A stretch of DNA of 17,065 nt from Zasmidium citrigriseum. Its lineage: Eukaryota > Ascomycota > Dothideomycetes > Mycosphaerellales > Mycosphaerellaceae. Positions 6,871 to 15,059 of this stretch are shown piece by piece. The notes under the pieces are model-generated. The model was not told where the DNA came from. It searched no databases and saw only the letters and a list, made by a program, of their open reading frames with translations. Position numbers and translations under genes: made by a program. Where the stretch lies: positions 1 to 17,065 of the forward strand of contig NHNW01000122.1 in assembly GCA_002786025.1 (NCBI GenBank). The letters run 5' to 3'. The stretch's first letter is position 1, and each line of letters starts with the position of its first letter.

Positions 6871-9800
6871 AAAGGTCTTTAGTCCTCTAAAGGCGATAAC
6901 TATATCCTTATACTACGAGGATTATACGAGTAAACGCCTTATTATCTATATCTATAGCGTTATTACTATCTACGCTAGGTACTAACGTTATAGGCGTTAG
7001 TAGCTCCTAGTATCCCGCTAGGTAGGTAACCTAGCCTATACTTACGCTAATACTATTAGTAACTATATAGTTATTATCTATCTTATCTATAATACTCTCG
7101 TAATAGGTAGGGACTAGTCGTTCCTTCTAAACTCGCCTAGCTAGCCGTTAGTTAGCTATAAGCGCTAAAATAGTAGCTACCTCGACGGCTAATATAGTAG
7201 GCTAAGGAGTCGTTAAAATAGGCTTATAGGCTATCTAGCTAGCTAGTAGCTAAAAGAGTACTAGTATAGGCTTTTACGGAAAGTCGTAATAGAAATTAGT
7301 AATAATAGTATAGGCGGAGGTTATTATACGTAAAGCGGGCTCCTAAGTTACCTTACTATCTAGGTATCCTTTCTACTATACGAGGTATTATATACCTCTC
7401 CCTCTCTTATATAAATCTAGTACTTAGTCTACCTCGTAATATTCTTTAACTTAGTTACGATCTATAACTTCGATAGTAGGTAGCCGCTTACTAAGATTAA
7501 CGTCGAGGGGGTATAGCTTAAGGTAGTCTAAGTAGAAACTATTATAAACGCTAATAGACGCTAGATTTAGGTCGAGCTTATAGGTACGTCTATTATTAAT
7601 AACTTCGAGGATATAGACTAGTCTATACTACTTAATATCGAGCTTCTTAGCGGGGTATCTAGTAGACTAGTTACGAGTATTAATATATACTCTATCGCTA
7701 ACTTCGTATTATAGAGGAATACTACGTTATTAGTTTATATACTCGGCCTAATCTTACTAGCTAAGCTATATCTAGAGGCGTAGGAATTCTTAGACTTCTA
7801 TAAGGCGTTTAGTAAAGCGGTTAGTAGTATTAGTACTAACCTACTATAGTACTAGTAATAGCGCGCGAGAGAGTATATTAACTATAGTACGAGTATTTCG
7901 TCTAGTCTCTATAAATATAGGTAAGATACTAGTAGATTTAGCGATATTATTATTACGAGATAGTTCGTAGATAGGAAGCTAGTCTAGCTAGTCGCTCTAT
8001 ATATAGTTAACGAATATACGTAGATATCGTTCTATTTCCTTATTCGTATTCTCTACCTAGCTATTAGTCTAAGGATAGAAGGTAGTCGAGAGCCTATAGT
8101 CGATTTAAAGGAGCTAGTAGAGGCGGCGCTAGAAAGTAGAGATCTACTAGCTACCTCTATCCGAGATAATCTTTAGGGGTAGGCTATAGTAACGATAGAC
8201 CCTATCTAGGTAAATATACGCGATATACTTACCGTTAGTACTAAGTACTAGTATCGTATACGCGCCTTTACCTAATCGATCTATTATAGTAAGAATATTC
8301 TCGTAGTCGTTACTATCTACTATATAATATCTAGAAGGTAGAGATACTACGAAATCTATACTAATATTATCCTAGAGCTAGAAAGGGATTAGTAGGGGTT
8401 AGAGTAATCTAGCTAGCTATCTATTTAAGGGCTTATTAGAATAGTAGTTATAGTACGATCTAATAGCTACTCGTATAGACTATAATATACTAGGCTATAT
8501 AAAGTCGCGCTAGATAATATCGAGTATCTTTACCTAGCCTATATATCTATACGAAAGAGAGGTATAATATACTATCGCGATCTTCTTATAGAGCTAGTCC
8601 TCGTCTATACTAGGTATAAAGATACTATATAGTCTATATCTATTCTTAAGATAGATAAGCCCGCCTATAGCGGTAGCGCTATAGTTATTAAGCTTATATT
8701 ACTATAGGTAAGGTACTAGTTCTCTAGCGTTAAGGAGCTATATCGCTTATTATATATCTTCGCTCTATTCGTAAGCCGTTTAGAGGTCTCGTATTAACTT
8801 ACTATCGTTCTATAATTTAAGGGTAGATATACTAAGGTTTAAGATATAGTCTAGAGTAAGTACTACGCGTTCCTATTACATTAAGCGTAGGTTACCTAGT
8901 ATAGGCCTATCCTATAGCCGCCTAGTAAGGGAGTTAGGCTTAGTTCCCTATACGCCTAGTTAATAGATAACCTTAAAGAAAAACTATAATAAGAACTTAG
9001 CCTAGCGTACCTAACGCTAGTTTAGCTACTTACTAGTTATAAAGTACTCTAGGTTCTTATAATCTAAGTAGACTAAGATTAGCTTACCTTCGTTATCTAG
9101 TAGATTAGCGAATATATCTATGTCTTTATAGTATAATATAAGTTCTAGGCGCTACTCCTTAAACGCTCTTATAATAGCTATAAGTTCCTTATCGTAAATA
9201 TCGTAATTATACTCTATAGGTATTATCTTCTTAGATAGGTATATAATAGGCCGAAGGATACTATCCGTTCCTCGTTATAATAGGATAGCGGCTATAACGA
9301 AATTAGAAGCGTCTATCTCTAAGATAGTCTCTAGTCTAGGCTAGAAGTATATAAGGACCGTATCGCTAGCGAATACTACCTTTAGCTACTCGAACGCTTA
9401 CTAGTATTTAGATATCTAATACTAATCCTTCTTATTGGATTTAGTAAGATTAGTTAAGGGTAACGTAATATAAGAGAATCCTCTTATAAACCTCCTATAG
9501 AAGTTCGCGAAGCTAAGGAAGGAGAGTATATCCTTAACGTTCCTTAGTAGCTACTAGTCGTAGATAGCTTAGACCTTTTCCAGATCTATCCTAATACTAT
9601 CTATACTAATAATAAGTCTAAGGTACTTTATTTACTATATATAAAACTCGTACTTATCGATATTAAGCTAAAGGCTAGCTATATAGAGTTAGTCTAGAAC
9701 CTTTCGTACGTATTATATATACTCTTTATATATATTACTAAATATAAGGAGGTTATCTAGATAGGCTAAGATAAAATTGTCTAGGTACTCCCTTAAGGAG

Positions 9801-10195
9801 TCGTTAATATAGGACTAGAAGATTCCTAGGGTATTATAAAGACTAAACGGTATAACTAGGTATTCGAATTACCTATAGCGTATAGTAAAGGCTATCTTCT
9901 ACTCGTCTCCTTATACGATACGGATCCTATTAAATACTACGATAACGTCTAATTTAGTATACTACTTCTTACCTAAAATCTTATTAAGGGTATCCTATAC
10001 TAGGGGAATCGGATAACGGCTCTTAATAGTAAGCTTATTAAGAGCGCGGTAGTTAACGTATATATATAGTCCGCTACTAGGCTTTCTTATAATAAGGATT
10101 AGAGCTACGGTTACTAAGTTACTACTCTAGATATTTCCTTTCTTAAGCTACTTATTAGTCTACTTCTTAATTACCTTATTCTCGACTACTAATAT
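6871..10195 (-). pseudogene. Element A pol: reverse transcriptase, RNase H, integrase, chromodomain (RIP-inactivated)
   Basis: One frame holds from about 10170 to 6871, broken only by TAA/TAG. RT: KKGNI*SSN, SSGLYIYVNYRALNKL, then AYLDNLLIFS, with YLDN at 9763-9752 where YLDD is expected. RNase H: TILEIDASNF with the Asp at 9313-9311, later YDKELIAII and a tail like VIY*LG near 8960. Integrase: a zinc-binding part near 8440 (Tyr where Cys is expected), DFVVSLP with the Asp at 8356, SDRGS with the Asp at 8161, and VENTNKE with the Glu at 8053. The last two are 36 residues apart, fitting DD35E. After a C-terminal part with NTRN*STRYPAKKLD (about 7695-7650), a chromodomain follows at about 7455-7320: EYYEVD*VLDLYKRG, then YLV**KGY and EPA. 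A C-terminal tail runs to the polypurine tract. Confidence 0.9.
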
Positions 10196-11390
10196 TAGAA
10201 TTTAGCCTAGCTTAGACGTATAGTAGTAGCTTTCCTTCTTTTAGGTTAATATAATAATCCGTTAGCCTATATAGTAGTAGCTTATTAGCGTCCTTTCGGG
10301 ACTATATATTAACCTAGTTATAGTATTCTTTAGGTATCCGTAGTAGTAGATTCTTATCTTTATCCTTACTATTTATAAACTTAGCTATATTACTATCTAC
10401 GAGTATAGCGTAGATATAAACGCCTTTTAGGTAGGCTATAGGTTAGAGCCTCGAAGATTAGTCCTCGATAGCTTTAGCTACTATTAGTTCTACTATTATA
10501 GCGTAAGCGAACGCGGTATATAAATATTATACTAGCTTAGTAACTATAGAATAGGCTAAGAGCGCGTAAGCTATAATCGGATTAGCTAGTAACTTAGCTT
10601 AAGAGGTTTCGGTTAGATTAAGGTAGTAGAAAGCTCCCTTTATATCCTTCTAACGAGTAAATATACTAAAGGCCTTAGCTCCTACCTCTATAATCTCTAT
10701 CTCGTTAGCCTCCTAGCTAGTAGGTAATAATTATATCGATAGCCTATTAGTCTTAGTAGCGTACCTATAACGTTAGTAGTATAGTATTAGTTAGGCTCCT
10801 TAAACTATTAGTACTAAAGCGTACTTATAGATTAAGTATCCTTAGTAACTATAGTTAGTAAAAGTAAGTATATCGTTACGCTAGTCTTTAAAGGGCTAGT
10901 ATTTCTAATACTAATCCCTACCTAGGTAGATATTATAGCCTAAGTTAGTAACGAAGTATTTTAGTCGTTCGTAATATCCTCCTATTACTAGTTCTAGAGT
11001 AACTATATAGGTAATCTACTAGCTAGCGCTAGTTATATCTACTAGGCTAAGGGAGAGAGGTTCCTAAAGAGGTACGAGTTTAATATTATATTCTTATATA
11101 AAGAGTATATCGATAAAAGAAGTAGTACTACTATTATCTAAGAAAATTATTATATTATAACTATTTACCTTTCCTTTAACGATAAAGTAAGAGTCGATAT
11201 TAGGTAGGCGAGTCTCGTATTCTATAGATATATTATAAAGATAAAGAGATAAGGCGTATACTATCTAATATAGTATACCTATAGAAGGACTACTATTCGT
11301 TACGCTCGAATAATAGTCTAGGCTTTTCCCTACTTAGTCGTAATAGTCGTAGTCGTCGTCTTCTATAGCGTATACTTCTTATAGGGCGCT
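10196..11390 (-). pseudogene. Element A protease region of pol (RIP-inactivated)
   Basis: This part is read in the frame with codons starting at 11138. EYETRLPNID leads to FLDNSSTTSFIDILF at about 11144-11100. This corresponds to the D-[ST]-G-[AST] active site of a retropepsin, with the Asp at 11138-11136 and the Gly now Ser through RIP. Downstream GYYERLKYFVTNLGYNIYLG and PFKD match the usual protease C-terminal part. The linker before RT contains VP/IPKEYY and SRKDANKLL, as in other Gypsy polyproteins. The frame differs from gag by -1 (change near 11390) and from RT by +1 (change near 10165-10200). Confidence 0.75.
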
Positions 11391-12260
11391 AGAGGGTAGC
11401 TTAGATCGTTTAGCTTATAGCTAGTACGGCGGTAGTAGCGGTACTTACCTTCGAGATCGAGCTACTTCTTTAGCTTATCTATTATACGTAGTATACCCTT
11501 AAACTTATTAGGCTAGGAGTCCTAAGGTAATAGTATTAAGCCTTAGACTATCGTAGAAGTAGTCGTAGTACTAGGCTTTAAGTTAGTACTAGTACTATTA
11601 TTATTAGTCTTAGCGCCTAGGTTCTTCTTATCTTATTAAGGATAAAGCACCTTAGTAATAGTAGTCTCTTATTAGAACCTCTAATAGAGGGCTACGACCT
11701 TAGCTAGGGTACTATAGTCTTATATACGAAGGCCTAGTTAGTACTTTATATTAAGCTTACTAAAGAGTTTATTAGATTCTACCTTATTAGCTTACGGACT
11801 AGTTATCTTTAGTAGATAGGTATTAAGCTTCTAATACTTAGGGTAGAAGTTAGAGAACTTCTCGTTCGCTTCTATACGTAGGGTATCTATCTTATACTAG
11901 GTATCTCCTATAGCGTTATAAACGCTAAAGTAATCGTCGAGGTACTTAAGATAGATATAGGCTATAAGGAAGTACTCGCCGCTATCGATAGTCTTCTTTA
12001 ACTATAAGGCTAGCGGGACTATAGCCTAGATAGTACTATAAGCTAGCCTAGTAGTACGTAATAAGATATAGTTTAGCGTAGCTAGGACGTTCTAGAACTT
12101 AGTAACCTATAGCTTATTACTATAAGGGCGTAGAGTAGGAAATAGCGATACGAGTAAGTAGTACGAATATCTAATTAAGTATTATCTAAGGAGCGAAAGA
12201 GGAGAAGTAGAAACCTCCTAAAAAGTAGTATAGGCGCTAAGCCTCTAGTTAGATACTAGT
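11391..12260 (-). pseudogene. Element A gag with CCHC-like knuckle (RIP-inactivated)
   Basis: The frame has codons starting at 11938. YLDDYFSVYNAIGDT and IEANEKFSNFYPKY (about 11950-11840) are typical of fungal Gypsy capsid proteins. KLFSKLNIKY and LAKVVALY follow. A Thr/Ser/Asn linker leads to KYRYYRRTSYKLNDLSYP at about 11446-11393. Undoing RIP in principle would put Cys or His at the Tyr positions, giving a CX2CX4HX6C-like knuckle, slightly longer than the standard CX2CX4HX4C. The start codon cannot be placed because ATG is absent; the frame looks coding up to about 12260. Confidence 0.75.
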
Positions 12261-12370
12261 ACGGCCTCGGAGTACTAGTAGAGAGGCTATAGATCGCTAC
12301 CTTAGGCTCTCTTAGCTTAGATATCCTTATATTATCCCCCCCTCCCCTTTAGCGGCCTACCTTTAGGTCG
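12261..12370 (-). other. Element A 5' leader remnant
   Basis: Between the gag frame and the start of element C no gene is seen. A minus-strand run AAAGGGGAGGGGGGGATAA lies at about 12354-12336. The expected primer binding site and 5' LTR of A are not recognisable here, consistent with C having separated them. Confidence 0.4.
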
Positions 12371-12664
12371 TATTATTAACTCGAGTAAGTTTCGATTAAC
12401 TTAAACTAAGTCGTTATTATAAAGGCGGTAGAGCCGTCTTAGTACGTACGTATAGCGCTATTAGTAAGCTAAGTATATAACTCTAGCTATTAGTAAATAT
12501 ACCCCTCGTAAAAGAGGGTAGAGTAGGCTCGTAATAGGTACGTAGTAGTAGCGCTATTAGGCCTATACTACCGTTAGTATAAAAGCCCGCTTCTTCTTCT
12601 ATTTCCTTCTTCTCTTTACTACTACTAACTATCTACTATCTGTCTATTACGCTTCCCCTCTATA
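12371..12664 (+). repeat. Element C 5' LTR (about 294 bp)
   Basis: It begins TATTATTAAC (TGTTATTAAC before RIP), like the TGTTA starts of A and B, and ends CTCTATA (CTCTACA before RIP) next to the primer site. A TATA box and pyrimidine-rich initiation region are inside. The second copy is outside the window, so the ends are inferred from these signals only. Confidence 0.55.
12578..12640 (+). promoter_or_regulatory. Core promoter in the element C LTR
   Basis: TATAAAAG at 12578-12585 is followed by about 50 bases of C/T-rich sequence (CTTCTTCTTCTATTTCC and onward). This is the usual fungal layout of a TATA box and pyrimidine-rich start region. Confidence 0.6.
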
Positions 12665-12680
12665 TTAGGTTAGAACGCTA
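12665..12680 (+). other. Probable primer binding site of element C
   Basis: TTAGGTTAGAACGCT follows the LTR end. Before RIP this would start TTGGG, the usual tRNA-CCA complement next to an LTR. The tRNA used was not identified. Confidence 0.5.
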
Positions 12681-12684
12681 TTAA

Positions 12685-13850
12685 TAGTTAGAATAATAAT
12701 AATAATAACTCCCCGCGTACGCCTACTAATACTAACTTCGCTACGACCCTACTCTATAATATAAGTAGTACTCCTCGTACCCCTAGTAGTAGTAGTAGTA
12801 GTAACGGATTATATAGCGATATAGGTATAGCTAGCCTACTAGATTAGTTTAGCGATATACCTATTTTATTAGCGGATATAGAGATACTACTATAGGCGTA
12901 TAGTTCTTATAAGGTAGGTATTAGTTAGTCTAAGATTCGCTATATATATAAGTACCCCCCTCCTCTCGAGAGCGTTCTAAAGGTATACCGTAGTACTATC
13001 TACTACGAGTATATTCGCCGTTAGTAGCTAGTTCCTACTATTTAGTAGTAGACGTAGCTACTAGTTAGCGAGAAGTACTCTACTAGTAATAGTACTCCTT
13101 ATACTAGCTATAAATCGAGTAGTAGTAAGCCTTCTTATACTACTATAAGTTCTCCTATCCCTATTTAGCGTCTATCCTTACTAACTCTACTATTAGCTCC
13201 CCTCTAAGCTCGCGCGCTATACTAATATTCTCGAGTACTTACGTATACTCGCTATCTACTCTACTATCTAGAATAACGCTAAGCGCGTATAGCGCTATGT
13301 TAGTACCTTCCGTAATTATACCTTAAAGGTATTTACTACTATTATATAGTTTAAGAAGGACGTCTTAGCGGAGTTAGAGGTTAAGAAGTTCGATAAGATA
13401 GCCTAGCTAAAGTAGATTTAGGCTCGCCGTAAGAGTCGTAAGGTAAATAAGAAGGCCTTTAAGGATAGCTACGAAGAGCTACTAGGTTCCTACCTAGCTA
13501 ATATCGTAGTAGACTTAGTATAGGAGTAGTAGGTACTATTACGAGGTAATATTTAGCTTTTACGTACTAGGCCTATCCTAGGCTATTCCGGGTTATCCTA
13601 GGCTATAACGGCCTAGACCCCTATATCTTAGTATATACCTCCTTTTCTCGTAAGTAAATCCTCTACTCCTCTTTCTTCTTTATCGAATCGAGTCGTTATC
13701 TATATTAATTTAGCCTATATACTCTTCTACGTAGTTTATATACGATTCGATCCTTCTCGACGTATAATAAATTAATATAGTCCGTAAGGGAGTAATATCG
13801 CGTAGTACTATATAGGACCTAGTAGAAGACGGGTTAGGATTAGGTACTAT
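12685..13850 (+). pseudogene. Element C 5' leader and N-terminal gag region (frame unclear)
   Basis: The stretch looks coding but the frame is not certain. It starts with an AAT repeat (about 12692-12707) and a TAG repeat (12785-12802). From about 12960 a frame reads PLESVLKVYRST and then a Ser/Thr-rich linker. From 13326 another frame reads a charged, helix-like segment (FKKDVLAELEVKKFDKIA, about 13356-13410), possibly a coiled coil. The capsid-like gag frame starts in a different phase by about 13850. Small indels or two overlapping frames could explain this. I assign no specific function. Confidence 0.4.
12785..12802 (+). repeat. TAG microsatellite (six units)
   Basis: TAGTAGTAG repeats sit in the N-terminal gag region of element C. 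In this context they are most simply explained as former CAG repeats in which every CA became TA. Confidence 0.6.
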
Positions 13851-15040
13851 AGGCCTAAACTCCCCGCCTCGTAATCCTTAAAGGGAGTTCGAGGACGAGA
13901 ATACCCTATCTAGAGGAAATAGGGATAAAGAGGATAGTCCGAGTAGCGATAGTACTAATAGGGGCTAGGGAATAGCTCTAGAAGAGATAGGGGACGATAA
14001 GATCTAGTAGTAGCTAGACGAAGAGATAGTAAAGGGGGCTAGGATATAGAAGATAGTCTAACTTACCGAAGCTAAGGCCTATAATAAGGCTATCGAGGCC
14101 CGTATTACTAACCTTACGTCTAGAAAGGTTATAGTTAGAGTAGAAGAGCTAGCTACGGTAGCTACCTAGACTATCCTAGCCTTTTCTAGTCCTTAACTAA
14201 AGGTAAGGGAACTCTATATCTACGAAGGAAGAAATAGGTTTAATTACGAATAGTAGCTATCTAACTACGAGCGTTATTTCCGCTAACACCCCCTCTAATA
14301 CGCGACTAAGCTATAGAAGGTCGATCTTAAAGAGGAATAGGTATTAAAGAGCCTCTAAACCCGATAGGTACTCTATACTAAGACATTACGGCCTAAATAG
14401 GAGACGTAGGCGGCGTTTAAGGACTATATACTTACGTACCTAGGTACCGAGTCCGAGAGGAGATAGAAGGCCTACGAACGACTTAAGAAGGCCCATTAAG
14501 GTACCTATACGCTATTAGAGCTACTCGAATTCCTTCGTATATAGTAGGACGAACTCTAGGAGACCGACGAAGACTATAAGATTATAGATTTCCTAGGCGC
14601 TTTAAGCGGCGATATTAAGTACTAGATCGACGTAGCGTAGAAGTACTTTACTACCCTCGTCGAAGCGAAGGAATTAGCTAATAAGTACGAAAGGGATATT
14701 AAATCGGAAAGAGCGGCTACTTCCGCCCTAGGAAAGAGAAATAGGGACTAATACGACGCGGCTAAAGGCTATAGCGACGATAAACGATAGAAACCGAACG
14801 AAGCTAGTAGAGACTAACCTAAGTTAGATACTAAACCCCCTTACTAGCCTAATAGGAGTTAAGCTCGACTAGACTAACCGCCTTAGGAGATTATATACTA
14901 GATATATAGTAAGACGGGCTATAAGAAGACGGAATACCCGCTCCTAAAGGATAGTAAACTATAGTAGTTAAAAGATACGCCCGCGGTAACGACCTCCTAG
15001 CCGCTATAGGCCTTAAGGATACTAAGGAGACCCTCCCTAA
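13851..15040 (+). pseudogene. Element C gag with CCHC zinc knuckle (RIP-inactivated)
   Basis: The frame has codons starting at 14062 and 14572. LTEAKAYNKAIEARITNL (14062-14115) opens a charged segment. The capsid-like part includes FKDYILTYLGTESER, LLELLEFLRI and EDYKIIDFLGALSGDIKY (about 14560-14620), then LVEAKELANKYERD. The knuckle lies at 14890-14940, reading IY*IYSKTGYKKTEYP. Tyr stands at 14896, 14905, 14920 and 14935, exactly the spacing CX2CX4HX4C, with all four metal ligands lost to RIP. The gag frame then gives way to pol by a -1 change somewhere in 14940-15060. Confidence 0.8.
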
Positions 15041-15059
15041 AACGAAGCGTACTAGATAG

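Larger units (their letters stand above)
4200..12370 (-). mobile_element. Element A: Ty3/Gypsy chromovirus, minus strand, RIP-dead, carrying a nested insertion
   Basis: Reading the minus strand from high to low coordinates gives gag, CCHC-like knuckle, aspartic protease, reverse transcriptase, RNase H, integrase and chromodomain, then a polypurine tract and a 3' LTR starting at 6855. This is the order of Ty3/Gypsy chromoviruses. Element B (4273-6666) interrupts the 3' LTR. The LTR continues left of 4273, but its end, and so the exact left limit (about 4200), cannot be fixed without the second LTR. The 5' LTR is not seen: gag begins near 12260 and element C starts at 12371, so C probably split A in its 5' leader and the missing part should lie beyond the window. 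Confidence 0.85.
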
